From the NCBI RefSeq assembly GCF_964340395.1, contig NC_135563.1, positions 23,390,309-23,454,308 on the forward strand: DNA of 64,000 nt. Direction: 5' to 3'. Origin of the DNA: Glandiceps talaboti. Its lineage: Eukaryota > Hemichordata > Enteropneusta > Spengelidae. Positions 23,701 to 39,100 of the stretch are shown in pieces. Numbering within the stretch: the first letter of the stretch is position 1; every line of letters starts with the position of its first letter. The position numbers and the translations under genes are program-made. The notes beneath the pieces are model-generated. The model was not told the origin of the DNA. It saw only the letters and a program-made list of their open reading frames with translations, and searched no databases.

Positions 23701-26700
23701 GACATTTTTGTAGGTGCTTCCTAAGGAGAAATGTTATCAACTTCTCTCAGTAGGGAAGACTGTCAATATCCTATAATTATTCTTGAATAGTTAGGTGGCA
23801 GTGAAGCAAATATGGTAAGACTATAACTGGCCACACTACAGCCATCCAAGGGATTGGCTGTCTGGCTGTCAACGACCAGGCAAGGCGCAAGTGCAGTCTG
23901 GGAGTGAGAAACATCTACATGGAGAAACTGACCAGTCGCTTCAAAATAAAAACTGTCACATTTCATATTCTCAATGTCACTTTACATCTCTTCAGGTTGT
24001 ATCAAGATGGATGTGAACAGGCTGGAGGAAGTGTACAAGAAATGGGAAATACGGAGTGAATTTATCATAAGTAGATTAGGAAGGCAATCATCACAAGAAG
24101 GGAATACATTTCATTGTAACAGTAGAGAAAGCAGAGAGAATCCAGGTAACAACAATAACAGGAACAGATGGAACGAATACAGGAAGAAACTAAAATCACA
24201 AGAGTTGAATTCAGCCATGGTAAGTCACTTTGAATTTTAATGTATCAACAGTCTGCCCTGATAATGAAGTCGCCAGTAATTTTAACAAAAGGGAAATTTT
24301 TGCATCCAGATTTTCCATAGTTTGGAGAAATGTATGGAACCCATTCTTTTAATAGATGTACTAGTTAATACTTTTGTTGTGTGCTTTGCCACATTGTGTT
24401 TAGAATGTAAAATAAAGTTGGTGGCACACAGTGTACACGTAACATAATAACATTCCACGACACCAATGTAGTTTGTGCGTGTGTGCCACCTACCTGGGGT
24501 GTAACTGTTGTACAGTCTACAACATGTTATGCACAGAGACCTGGAGTGCTTTAAAATGATTACTTTTGTTAAATACTCAATTTTGTGGTTTCATAGTTTG
24601 TTTATTTATTGCTGTTGAGCTCTTATCTAGGTCTATAATGGTAGTGAACCTTGAGAACATACAGTGACCCCTGCTGTCATTTAAGCACACAGGACTAAAT
24701 TCATCACGTAACTATTGTGTCAGTATCAATCATAGATTAAATTCATTATGTATTAATTGTGTCCTGATGACCCGCAGCACAAATGTAGTTCAAACTTGCA
24801 TAAGGATTTGGCCAATCAGGAACAATCACAATCAGTGTTGTTTGCTTAGTCTAGAGCACTAAGGGATGACTGCACAATGTCGCACAAGCTCAACAAATGA
24901 ACATCATCTGCTTAGGTCAAAAGCTCCTCCTCCCTCCCCCTAGACAAACATTCACAAGTGCGACATCAAACCATCATGTATGTAAACTATGATGAAACCT
25001 ATAGCAGTCACACCACTGCGATCAATGTAATGTAAAAGCGTGATTGTAAACTCATTACTACCAGAAACCCAGCACCACTTCTCACATTAGAAGTTTTCTG
25101 AACTTATCAACATCTAAGTAGTAAATACAAAAGCTGTTATCATTGAAGGAGTGAAAATTTTCCGTTGACATTTTGTTAGAAGTGTGAAAACGAAGTTCAG
25201 CAATCATATTGACACCAGACCCCTCCCCCTAAATGAATGAAGCTTGCTTTGTGCGTGGGTGACATTGTGCGATCATCCCTAAGAATTCAGTGACATTACA
25301 AAATGTACCCAGTCTTGCTATTTGTAGCTCTAACATTTAACATTTATTTCATTTCTAAAGCGCTTCCTCTATTTAAAAGAAAATATTCAAAAGCGCTGCA
25401 CAATAAGTTAAAAGAGACATTTGATAAGTTAAAAGAGACATTTAAGAAATACTGTAAAAAAAAAAAAATAATAATAATATACATCAATAGCATATTAAAA
25501 CCATTCCTAAAAGTGTTTAAAACAGAAACATGGCTAAAATCAACAGTTGCAAGTTGGAAGAAACTTTAAACAGGTATGTCTTCAACCCTCTTTTAAATTG
25601 ATCCATTTCATCTAAACATTTCAACTCTTGTGGAATGGAATTCCATAGTCTCGGACCACATACGACAAAAGCCCTATCATTTAATTTATTATAAGACCGT
25701 GGAACTACGAGATTGTGACTGCTATTTGTTCTTAGGTTATAATTGGAGTTGCAAACTATACATGTCAATAATTATAAACATATCATATGTAACTCTAATT
25801 TATGGGTTTTGTGATATTTGTAGCTACATATACGTTGCATTTAAACAGACACAAATCTTAATCAAGATATCCTTGCAGGAAATTCCTAAGTTAGTAAGTT
25901 ACCAAAGTTGTATTTTGTCACCCAAATTTTTATTCAAGTTAATATCAATAATCATACTAGTATACTGGTGTGCAGAAACATTCAAGTCTGAATGAACTTT
26001 TCTTTTAAAAAACATTTGTTATTTATTATTTCTGTGTTAAAAGGGTCCACTCAGGCACGTGGCTGCTTCAGTGCTTGTGTTGTAGTAATTTCTGTTCTCC
26101 TTGTATAGTGCTACCTCTAGAGGGCGCTAGATTAATTGCATGCATTGTGACATGAGGTCACCCATGGAGGTAGAATCATGGACATGCATACCTGCCATGT
26201 GCAGCTCTGTGTAGGTGTTTGCTAGTCATCTGAGTACTATATCTACCCAAGAGACAAATCAGTTTATGTGTGTGGGCCTGTTAGTAGACCTAGACAATCA
26301 CTAATAACTGACTTACCTCGGACAAGGAGCAAAGTTCACTCTATAAATCAATACAGGGATATCGAGGACCTTTAGTACTATGGCGTCAACAATCTATTGT
26401 TCTCCACATGTACTGGGTATCAGTAAACAACGTATGTCAGATGGTATTCAGGTCTATAGTGCAATGCGATTCAGGAATAGAATCAGTTCGAAGAGGAAAC
26501 AAACCGAGGTATGATTCTATAACCTTTTAGATTTCAAAGTTGTTTGACCTCTGTGCATTCAAGCGTAGTGACCCAATTTTATGATATCATCATTTCATCA
26601 ACAAGTGTTTGATATTTTCTCTATCATTTGTGCAGTTGATGAGCTCTACATAGCTTTGTATGGAAGCATTGCAAAAATTTTGTAAGTAAGTATTTTGATA

Positions 26701-29700
26701 GGAGATTCATTGGATATTGTGGATGAACGGTCAGGAATCATTCGATATCAAGGTCTTAACATCTGCATCATACGCCTACAAGTAGGCTAGAGCCTTTCTA
26801 TGTGTGCAGGTATGGATCTTATGTTGTCTCCATTGCTGATGACAGACCACTTGTTCTATATGCCAGGAAGTTGTCATACACATATAATTAGACATTTATT
26901 ATACTGCATAAATTACAAGGTCATAGTATGGTGAATGTGTGTAGGTTGCTGTACAGGTGAGACTATGGCATGAAAGGACTTTACGGATTGCTGATGACTA
27001 CATCTGACAATGATCTTAGACAGATTTTCAATGTCTTGTTGAAACAAGATGAGTTAACCTGAAGGCATGAATCGAGGTCAGTTCATCTCAGTTGTGTTTA
27101 TTTCAGTGCCCAGTACCTCATTATGCAAAGTGAATGTACAATGTATGTTGCATTATATCGCTTTTATACAAGATCAGCGGAATAAGTGTCCTGTTTGAAG
27201 TGGTCTCTTTTATTACCAGAATAATGCTTTAGCAAAAACACAACATTGAATGTTTTAATTGAAAACATTTGCCACATTGATATTGAAAGTAGCTTAAATG
27301 CGTTGATCGGACTGAAAGTGAACAGTGGTAGATTTGCAGTATAAAGATGAATGATGATATTGATAGAGAAAGGTCTTTAGTAGCAACAACATATTTACCT
27401 GTTTTTCATTATTCATTACAGTACCTCATTTTTTGTTATATGAAAGAGAGAAATATCTGTAAAGACAAGCCAGTAATGCAAACATTTTAGATAACCTTCT
27501 CTACTATATCATGTCAGTCGTAGTGAGCTAATTTTAATTTTGAATCATAAATTTAGCCCACAGCTGTTTTCGTAATACAAGCTAAAATATTGTTAGACTA
27601 CAAGCTATTTTTTGATAGTTAACAATTTTATATGCCTTTTGGATGAGGATGTTTATTTATGTTACAATGGTAATATATTGCTTGTTGTGACAGCATTATT
27701 ATATTTCTACTTTTTGCTGAGGCCCATTGTATGCAAAGTAGATTGATGGCTCTGTTTGTTTTGAAGTTCACTGTAGCAAGGCCAACAATTTATGTGAGGG
27801 TTAATAACCTGCTTTTCAGGGGTAGGTAGAGAGAGAGAGAGAGGGATATTTTCACTGTACCATGTCTTTCAGGGTAGGCAGAGAGAAGGAGAGGGATATT
27901 TTCACTGTATTTGCCAAGTATTGTATTTAAATGATACACTTTAGAAGGCTCAGTAGACAAGTTACAATCAATAATACTCTGAAAGTTATGTAAGATATAA
28001 TGTATTATCACTTTCATCAGAGGAAAACTCAATAACAAAAAATAATTTTGTAATATTTTCCATTGCCATGTTTTCAGTATATTAAGATGAACAGTGAAAA
28101 ATTAGGCAGGATTAGATCACCAGAACCACGTACGTGTATGTTTATTATACCTTACAATATATATAATATATGTATCATTTGTATGCCATTTAGAGTTAAC
28201 TTGACTCAGTCTAGAGCTATCCTTTATCAAATCGTAAGAGATGATTTGATAACATGTGGCATCTAGACTAACCTGGAATCCATGCGGATTGGGATTTTTA
28301 AATGTTGGTTTTCTCCCTCAGGAATAGAGGGGGAAAACCAAAATTTGAAATCCCAATCCGCATTGATTCCAGGCTACATCCAAACTAACTTGACTGGGAT
28401 ATCATTTTCACTTTGTATATGAAACTAACATCAATGACTGTTCATCTATATAATGTTTTTACATAAATTATTCTTATTTATTGACATTGTCTTCTGTTTG
28501 GTATTAAATATACAGGTTATTTATTTAAAGGTAGAACTCTGTTACATAAATTCACTACAGTCTGCTATACTGTGTTTTACCTTTAACAAATTTTTTGGGG
28601 AAATACAAAGATTGAGAACAACTATTCTTTGGATTAATAACTGTTTAAATTGAACAACAATATTTTGTAAAGTACTAGTAGTGGGTCCTTTTAATACATT
28701 TTTCAAATTACTACTAAGTCATGGCATTTTCATTAGTCAGTTGTAGTCACCATAATTCACTGTGTACAAGATAGTATTTATTTGTTTTTAAAGGTTTTTC
28801 AGAGGATATTTAGAAATTCAAATAAATGGTGCCTTTTACTTTATCAGTGTAAATTCATGAAAGTAAGAATAATAACAGTGTAAATTCATGATTCATAGCA
28901 GTAACAGGTATAACTCGTTTCACAATTTAGAGTCTTTATGCCACGTATTATGCATTTTGAATGAAAATGAGTTTAAAGAACAATTTACCACATCATTTGT
29001 ACATGTACACTGTACATTGTATAGGTTGATAATTATTTTTAGTTGTAGCTGTTGCCATATTTGTTTCCATGCCAAGTATTTAGGCCCGTGGACTTCTAAT
29101 AATATATTTGCATCATATTCTAGAAGACTCTCAGTATTGATAAACCAACTAACAGCTAGTTTTGGATTAGTTTTGGATTTATATGCTATAGTAAATATTG
29201 TTGAATGGTTGAAAATATAAATCATTATTTATGAGTATTTGATGTCATGTATAGTTCATATTTCTGATAACCCAAAAGATACAGTGCAAATGCAAATGTA
29301 GATATCGTCATAAGCATAAGGTTCAGGTTAAAGCTGTTATGTTGAAAACAGTTTTCATATCACAAGACAATTCAGTTCGAATTGAATTTGAAATTGAGGA
29401 TTTTGTGGTAAATTATGGCATTGATGAACAATTTTCGTCTAGCAGAGACCGAAAGAGTTTGTGAATTAATTCTTATGCTAGGGAATGAGAAGGCGGTGAT
29501 AATATGTAGTTTATAATATTTATGAATGTATGAAATTTTATATTTTATAAGCTAAGGTTATAAAGAGCAGCATATCAATTTGTAGAAATGTCGATAATAT
29601 GTATAGAATTGTTTATACATTAAGCTGGGGGGGGGGGGAGGGGGGGGCACAATAGGCAACATAACGTACATGAATTTGTGAAATTATGGAATTTCTATGG

Positions 29701-32700
29701 AAACTTGTATTCGTGAAAATCTACTCATTGCTTGTGTACTGTTACTATGGTTATATTTTAATAGTAATGTTTATCCATTACATCCTTATTTCATGGTTGT
29801 TGAGCAATAAAGAAGGACATGTACATGTATGTATACTATGTTATTTTGAATATGCCAAGAACTATTGCATGAAACTGATCTAATGATGCATGTACTACAG
29901 GTAATATAGTAACTAAGTAAGCCTGTACGAGGTTGAATACAGTATGTAATTGTGTGTTATCATCATATAGTTGTTTAGTAATGTGAAAATACGTGTAAAT
30001 TTGAAGTGAACATAATATGAAATAGGTCATTGTACTCTTCTAGTTTGCATTATACCTCATCAGTACTTATATCAAACTAGAAAATATCAAATATTTCAAA
30101 TTCCCATATCTCACCTGTGGTTGTAATTATACCAGTTATAACTAGAACATATCAAATATTTCCCATTATACCTCACCTGTGGTTGTAATTATACCAGTTA
30201 TAACTAGAACATATCAAATATTTCCCATTATACCTCACCTGTGGTTATAATTATACCAGTTATAACTAGAACATATCAAATATTTCCCTTTATACCTTAC
30301 CTGTGATTGTAATTATACCAGTTATAACTAGAGAATATCAAATATTTCCCATTATACCTTACCTGTGGTTGTAATTATACCAGTTATAACTAGAACATAT
30401 CAAATATTTCCCATTATACCTTACCTGTGGTTGTAATTATACCAGTTATAACTAGAAAATATCAAATATTTCCCATTATGCCACACCTTTGGTTGTAATT
30501 ATACCAGTTATAACTAGAACATATCAAATATTTCCCATTATACCACACCTGTGGTTGTAATTATACCAGTTATAACTAGAACATATCAAATATTTCCCAT
30601 TATACCTTACCTGTGGTTGTAATTATACCAGTTATAACTAGAACATATCAAATATTTCCCATTATACCTTACCTGTGGTTGTAATTATACCAGTTATAAC
30701 TAGAACATATCAAATATTTCCCATTATACCTTACCTGTGGTTGTAATTATACCAGTTATAACTAGAACATATCAAATATTTCCCATTATACCTTACCTGT
30801 GGTTGTAATTATACCAGTTATAACTAGAACATATCAAATATTTCCCATTATACCTTACCTGTGGTTGTAATTATACCAGTTATAACTAGAACTTATCAAA
30901 TAGTTTCCATTATACCTCACCTGTGGTTGTAATTATACCAGTTATAACTAGAACATATCAAATATTTCCCATTATACCTCACCTGTGGTTATAATTATAC
31001 CAGTTATAACTAGAACATATCAAATATTTCCCATTATACCTTACCTGTGGTTGTAATTATACCAGTTATAACTAGAACATATCAAATATTTCCCATTATA
31101 CCTTACCTGTGGTTGTAATTATACCAGTTATAACTAGAACATATCAAATATTTCCCATTATACCTTACCTGTGGTTGTAATTATACCAGTTATAACTAGA
31201 ACATATCAAATATTTCCCATTATACCTTACCTGTGGTTGTAATTATACCAGTTATAACTAGAACATATCAAATATTTCCCATTATACCTTACCTGTGGTT
31301 GTAATTATACCAGTTATAACTAGAACATATCAAATATTTCCCATTATACCTCACCTGTGGTTGTAATTATACCAGTTATAACTAGAACATATCAAATATT
31401 TCCCATTATACCTTACCTGTGGTTGTAATTATACCAGTTATAACTAGAACATATCAAATATTTCCCATTATACCACACCTTTGGTTGTAATTATACCAGT
31501 TATAACTAGAACATATCAAATATTTCCCATTATACCTCACCTGTGGTTGTAATTATACCAGTTATAACTAGAACATATCAAATATTTCCCATTATACCAC
31601 ACCTTTGGTTGTAATTATACCAGTTATAACTAGAACATATCAAATATTTCCCATTATACCACACCTTTGGTTGTAATTATACCAGTTATAACTAGAACAT
31701 ATCAAATATTTCCTATTATACCTCACCTGTGGTTGTAATTATACCAGTTATAACTAGAACATATCAAATATTTCCCATTATCCCTCACCTGTGGTTGTAA
31801 TTATACCAGTTATAACTAGAACATATCAAATATTTCCCATTATACCCCACCTATGATATGGCATTTATGCAATAAAGACTAATCTTGGTTTATCACACAT
31901 CATACAACTGAACCTAGTAGTATTAAATGATACCTTTCAAGTTTTTAAACCAAAACAAAAGAAAGGAAATGAGTAAAGAGAAAGGGGTTATACAATTTTT
32001 TTTTGAACTCTCACAATAAAATAACATGTATCAATTGATGCAGTAGTATTGTATGACACCTTTTGAATTTTTAATGAAACCAAAATGAAGGATTTACTTA
32101 ATTTTCCACCTGACAATGAAGACTGCCTACACCACTCAGTAGTTTTAGGTGCATATGATACCTTTTAATTACATGGATATAGCAGCATAGTTTTTGTGTT
32201 GAAATGTTACATCTGTAAATGTTGTCATGGTAGCATAGCACTGAAATACAGACTAAAATCAATATTAGAATTATGCATAATAATATTCACAAAGAGGAAA
32301 TTCAGACCATCCTGTGAAGAAGAGAAAAATTACAATATGCTATGACTAATGTAGGAGTGTTTATTCATAATTTTAGATTCCATTGAATTTACAGTATATT
32401 TCTAACAAGATACAAAAATACCCTTGTGTACCCTCATCTTTGCTTGCATGTGTCATTCTTCCTCATTAGCTATGAAATAAACAAAAATATTGTATTTCAT
32501 GTTCTATCAAGGTATACATATTTCTCACAACTGTTTCTTCTCTGTTTCCTTAAATAGATTGTATTGAAAATGTTTATTACCAGAAAACATATAAGAACAA
32601 ATTACAATTTATCAAGCCAAGCAAACAGTATACTGAACATATTTTACAATGAAAATGATATTTTTGTACGACACTAGTACTGGTATACTACAAGTGTAGA

Positions 32701-35700
32701 CTGCATTGTCAGAATTCTTTATTGATTCATGACTACCTGTGAAAATGTGACATTTTGGCACAATATAATTAATGATAAATATATTATGTACATGTACTGT
32801 AAGGCATGCAATTTCTCTAGGTCTATATAAAAGCTTTGCTGATGTTTCTGCAAGAGATTTCCTCTGATTACCTTTTGGAATGCTTTTCATTGTTCTGATG
32901 TACTAGAAATGTAAATCCTCAAAATGGCATACAAAAATATCAACAGTGGCAAGATTAATTTCCAAGTGATGAAAGGTACCATTGTGTAATAACTGATTGA
33001 ATAAATAAATTCAACTGTTGAAATATACTTTTACATAAATCACATTGTAAACAGTTTACTTAATACTGCAGTAAATTCAAACAGACTGATTTGATGTCAT
33101 TTTGACTGATTGACTGCTCAAATACTACATGTACACACACATTGTACAACAGATCTAGAAGGTAGAATGTATTTATAGATAGGGCTTTATACAATAACAT
33201 AAATTGACAGAGTCTTATGGAGAGATCTGTCATACATGTTGATGTGGTAGTTAGGGTAATGATATTATTAAGACTATTTCTACAATGAATACAATGAATT
33301 TCATTGTAGATAGTCTTAACAGTATGAAGTATGTGCATATTTATTCAATGCAAGTAATTTATGCCATTCAGGTAATGAAACTGTTTCTATGGAAACATTT
33401 TCTTTTACAACTAGCAATGCAATTAGGCATCATTATCATTCCTAAATGTGACACATTATGTTTTAATAAAGTTGTAATCACTTTAGAAATCAATATCCTG
33501 CTATTCCTATCAGTATTTTTGTTAAGGATGGTAAACAGGTCAAATCTACAACATTTTACTGGGTTCCCCACCCATATTATGGTTCAATGTATTGGAAACT
33601 ATGCCAGTTTGACCATATTCACCTTTCTTGTTACCTGGGTTACTCTACCTTAGCAAAAACACTTACACTACCTATCTTGCATACTGTTATTTTGATGTGG
33701 AAATAGATTATTACCGTTTCACAATTTGATAAGTTAAAAATCTACCAATAAAGAAACATCAGTTGGAATATATACCACCTAATATTAAAGTTATGTAACC
33801 TTGGCCTAAATAAATTGTATTCATTTAGGCCAAAGTTACATAACTATATTATTCCCAATACTCTCCTTCCTTCAGTTCAGGAAAATAAAGGTGGTGTATA
33901 TGGCCTTGTAGAGACATGTATGAGATTCTGAAGTGACAAAACTCTTCAGTCATCAGTATTTTATGGCTAAAAGAAGACAAATATTGAGGGATGATATAAT
34001 TGTACCTCACCAAGCATAATATATGAAAAAAAGAAAATGTCAATTTGACTCATGTTTTGAGCACTGAAGAATCAATAATAGACGTGTGTTATCATGACAT
34101 AGAATGACCAGGGCATAAATGCCAAATTTTGTGTTCAATTTTGTCTTACTTGAAGCATAGATTTTCAAGTCAGTCACCCCTGTTGACTCGTGATAAAGCT
34201 ATATTTGACAGAGCTATGTTGCTATGTGGGAGGAGAATGGTGCCATCTGTTGTTGGTATGACTGGATAGATTTTCACATACTGAGAACTATTTGAATAAT
34301 AATAGGATATGATTTCCTTGCTATTTATAAATACTGTGTGATGCAGTGTAAACAACCAGTACTTTCTACAGTTCTATTTCATGATGTGTGAAGCACTGCA
34401 TATCCCATGGCCACTATTTTTGTTCAAGACGGTAAGTTTGACAATGAGTGATTCTCAAGGATTTCATTAGGATGGTGTAAACATTCACGATTGCCCGCCC
34501 TTCCTTGCTACCTTAATAATATTTCTACTACTAATCTGATTGCTGTCAATTTGTTTACAGGAGTTTACTCCAGATTTGGCATCCTTTAAGACTGTAGCAC
34601 CATTGTACTCAGATATTAGAGCATCATTGAGACCGTTCATGGGCAGATGTTGTGCCAAATGTACACCGATCAGTAGGGTAAGTGCTATTATTATTATTAT
34701 TATTATTATCATTTACTTTTATTTCTGACAAAAAATATCCATATCCAGAATTAAATAAAAGTAGGGAAAAGAATAATATATACTATAAGGGAACTTAAAA
34801 AATCCTATTACACCAAACATTCCACAGTATTGAGATAAAATTATATTTGACACAACAATTGAAATGATGGGATTACACGATAAATACAGTTGTCTAAAAA
34901 ACTGAGTTTTTTCTATAAAACTTCATCAAAAGTATGAATAGACAAACTGACAAACATTAAACTAATACTTTGTACAGTTGAATAATTAAAACCAGACAAC
35001 TTTCAAAAAGTTATCAAACCCCCTCGTGAATGACCAATCCGATTAAAATCTGATGTAGATGTCGGCTAATCGTTCATTGCTATTTTACCTTCGTTATTTT
35101 GCCTGAATTGACCTTTGTGGTACATGTGTATGTTTTTATCCTGATCGGCTCCTCTAGAGGAGTTGTAAAAGCCATTATAAAACACATTGACACAAGCACA
35201 CACACACACACACACATACACACACACACACATAGAGCATAGTTTTAGATTAAATGGTAGAATTTCTTTGTAAATCAATATGTTCTACTAAAGAGTGATT
35301 TTAATATTCAGATATATAACTATGTGACAAACAGGCTATAAAAACAACATCAAAATACAGGTATTTGCACCTTGAAGAACCACTTTGGTGTGATATTTCA
35401 AATGTAAATATTTACTTTTTTGTCTTGTATGATTGTTATTATTATGTTGTCATATATTCATGCACGGGTTCATTACATGTATGTTGTTATTTTAGGGTAT
35501 GTTTTTTGATAATGATACATCGTCCATGGCAATCCGAGACATACTCAGAGTCCCTCCTGGGAGGTAAGTCAAACTTGAGATATAATTTATCAAATCACTT
35601 GCCCAATGTTTTCAAACACGTATACATTCGCCTTTAATATATGCTTTAAACCTGTGTTTTGACACCATGATATTCAGTCATTTGAGGTTGTTTGTTATTG

Positions 35701-36056
35701 TCACATGACTGTCATGTGAGAATCATATGACAGCTCGTGGGATTCCAATACAAACTGACCTCATAAAACCACAGCTGTTGTTATTTTTTATATTGTATAC
35801 AGCTGTCATTTCAGGTCTCGATACAATGTTGTATTTGTTTATATTGTCATATGAGTCATGTGATAATCACATGACAAGTTACATTTAGAAGGATCAAAAC
35901 TCATTTTTCATGACAAATATTAGCACAAGTGAACTGTACTACAGTGTAGCAGTGTTGTGGCCATTTGTGTGTGTGTGTCTGTGTATATGTGTGTATGTGT
36001 GTATGTGTGTGTGTGTATGTGCATGTGTGTCTATGTGTATATGCGTGTATGTGTCT

Positions 36057-36118
<62 letters not shown>

Positions 36119-39100
36119 TATCGAGACATTCTTATGTACAATTTAACATGATTGCCATGGTATCAAGCTAAGCCTTGCAAGATTGGGAAGAAAGCCTTAA
36201 GCGTGCATTTTTGTAAACAAATACTGGTCTCATTGCCTGGTATTGATGTGGATTATACTTCTGTTGCTTTTAATTTGGATGATACTTGTTTTTAATTTGT
36301 TCCAAGGCAAAATGAACAGATCAGCAGATTTTGCCCAAAGACTTAACTACAGAACAGATTAGTCTAATATTTTGTGGGGATGTTTATATTATTGGGGTTT
36401 CTAGATGAAGATTTGTTCAAGGCAATGCGATTCCTACTTTGTTATCTTAATGAATGTGTTTGAATAGATTATTATACATTGATAACTTCAAGGTAATCAT
36501 GATATTGACTGTCGACAGCAAAATCCTGTCCTTCTACAAAATCTATCATTATTTAGATTATATGAAAAATGTTGTGGTGTGTCAGGATAAAAATGTTCAG
36601 CACAGATATTTAATTTCGGCTGCATCTGTTTAAAAAAGATTGTGTAAAAGTTTAGTTTCTCAGAAATTCAGACTCAAGTGAGTAGCCTGTTCATATCATT
36701 CAGTTAACAGGGATACGGTATTTGCTGTAATCAAGAATTTTATCAAAACCTAGACAGTAAAGATTAGAATCTTACAGACTGGGCGTATTTACAGACTAAT
36801 GGAAACCTTGAATACAGTGTAGAATAGTGCAGTCCTGAAATGAAAGAGAGGAGGTTTAATAGTCAATGTACATTAATTCATATGTTTGACTGTCTTGTTT
36901 TTGTTTTTTAATCGTCTAAATATGTAGTTTTAATGATGACATCGATATAGATGCACATGACTAAAACTTCAACTATTATGGTAGCTTAGAATCTAAGCTT
37001 GAATCCTTTTGATGTACTGTTGACCTAGTCTAGTTTCTATGCCATATACTAACTCACAGAGTAGTTTTAGCTTCATTTGGTTGACTTCTTCATGCACTAC
37101 TTTGTGAGTTGCTAAAAATGACAAAGTTGGTAGATTGTTTTCACTGATTGAGAAAGCTACCAACTTTGCTGTGAAACACTGAAATTATAGTTCTTTCAAA
37201 GGAGGCTGTAGTACCTTTAATATTAAACTGTTATGACCCTCACTTCTGGTTCACAAGCTGCTACTGTGAACAATGTTTCTTTTGGGGAAACTATCTACTG
37301 TCTTTCTTTTGTACAGTCACTGCCATCATATTCTTTGTCTTTATTTACAGTCAGTTGGTACATTGTATCTCTGTTGAAGGTCCTAACACTGAATGTCCTA
37401 ATAATATGAATTACAACAAAACCAGCCACTATAATTAATTGTGTTTTATTGTTTTCATGTACAGTGGGTTTCTCAGTCGAAGATTTCCAGTGCTTGCATA
37501 TGAATTCCAACGAAATAACTCCCAGAACTATCCACCAACCAAGTCAATGGTTAAATCAGTGATGAAGGAAGACAGGTTGGTGTCAGTCCTATATGTACAG
37601 AATGATAATAAAATATATTTATCGTGAAGGTTTCTTATCAGAATATCTGCCACAGAGTTCTAGAATCCTGGTGACAGGGCAGCTAAAATTTCAATGGTCA
37701 CATCAATTCCAGGCTAAGCATTATGATAACAGAGAGGATAAATTTGATCTATCAGTTCCCAGGCTAGGGATCATCATAACAGAGCAGATAAAATTTGATC
37801 TATCAATTCCTCTGCAAGGAATCATCATAACAGGATCAGTCAATTTGCTTTCAGCAACCTTGACATGCCCTTAACAGCAGCATATAAAGGATAGAGTTTT
37901 TGGTCAATAGAAAATTTGTGAAATTTATAGGCACTATAATAATAATTATTGCAACTGTTCATGACATTTGTATGACCCACAACTGGGGTGTTCTTGGAGG
38001 TTAACGTAAAAATCTATTCAACCCATTGAAAATGTTAAATCTCTTCAATGCCTTTATGTACTTTGGAAGCTAATACAATTATAAAGCTTTGTTCTTGGAA
38101 GAGGTATTGTGGCAATGACATGTTTACAGTTTGATGTAAATTTTGAGTTTCAATAATAACACCTCCATACTACTCCAGTGTCAACAGAGACTGTTACCTC
38201 ACTTATAGTAAAGCATGATTTCAGTGATTTCACTAAAAGTCCATTGTGCTGCAATGTCATTGATATTACTTTCAATTCTTCTGTTGACAGAGTTCAAGCA
38301 GCAATACAGAAAAGTGCAATGTTAGAAGTAGACGGTGAGTCTGTTGTACATCTAGATAATCAAGTTTTGACATTGAAACAAGTCATTTCTTGAAAGATAT
38401 GTATCATTTCTTAAACACATAGATTAAATGAAGAATAATCGCAAACTATGAAATCCGATTTAAATCATCCTTGCTAGCTCTACATGTTGATTCATGTCGG
38501 TTTCATGAAATTTGATGAAATCGATATTTAAAATGACGATAACAATAGTGATTTTCTTCCTTGCAAGCTTTTGAGATTTATCAAACAGAAACTTTTGCTA
38601 CACCAAAATTCTTGACATATACACCACATGTTTAGACAAGACTAATGAACATCTTGCCAAAATACGTGTGTGTGTGTATGCCCGAGCAGGTTTTCATAAA
38701 TTGTAATATTAATAATAGTCTATCATTAATATTACAGTTTATTAAATTAGTAAATATTTAAGCCTCTCCACAATAAATGTACCATTATTCACATATTACC
38801 CCTGGTACAGACCTAAATTACGGCCTTTGATAACTTCCTCAACTCCCTGGGGAGAATACAGTCCATTGTAGCCTCAATAAGCACATTGGATTACAGCAAA
38901 CACATAGCAACCTCTATCCTACCAGGTCCCAATTATACAGATTGATTTACTGGGGCACAAATCGTGGTTCAAATCTTGTACAAGGACTTTGGCAATACAG
39001 AAACAAATAGCAACAATGAGTTTGACCCACCAATACGCAAATTCTAAGCAAGCCACTCTAACCATTTGACCATTATGACTTTTTTAAAACCCAAACCAAA

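Larger units (their letters stand above)
17527..23995 (+). other. GPAM intron 1
   Basis: 6.5-kb intron. It contains (TTG)n at 17743-17782, repeat-element pieces at 19320-19880, a hairpin at 21221-21298, (AAAC)n at 21599-21625 and a palindrome at 21872-21900. Open frames at 18277-18896 and 20735-21215 show no family resemblance. Confidence 0.7.
24220..34560 (+). other. GPAM intron 2
   Basis: 10.3-kb intron. It holds a LINE 3' fragment (25300-25770), a candidate alternative first exon (26380-26508), a foldback MITE (28264-28378), G-runs (29627-29647), the 62-bp satellite (30072-31850) and a hairpin (33789-33845). The remainder shows no recognisable coding sequence. Confidence 0.75.

Noticed and set aside
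28079-28130. Possible extra GPAM exon ([14 protein letters not shown]) with good acceptor and gtacgt donor
   Set aside because: Its length does not keep phase between exons that end and begin in phase 0, so inclusion would shift the frame.
30072-31852. CRISPR-like array
   Set aside because: Units are contiguous 62-bp copies with no unique spacers, in an animal intron.
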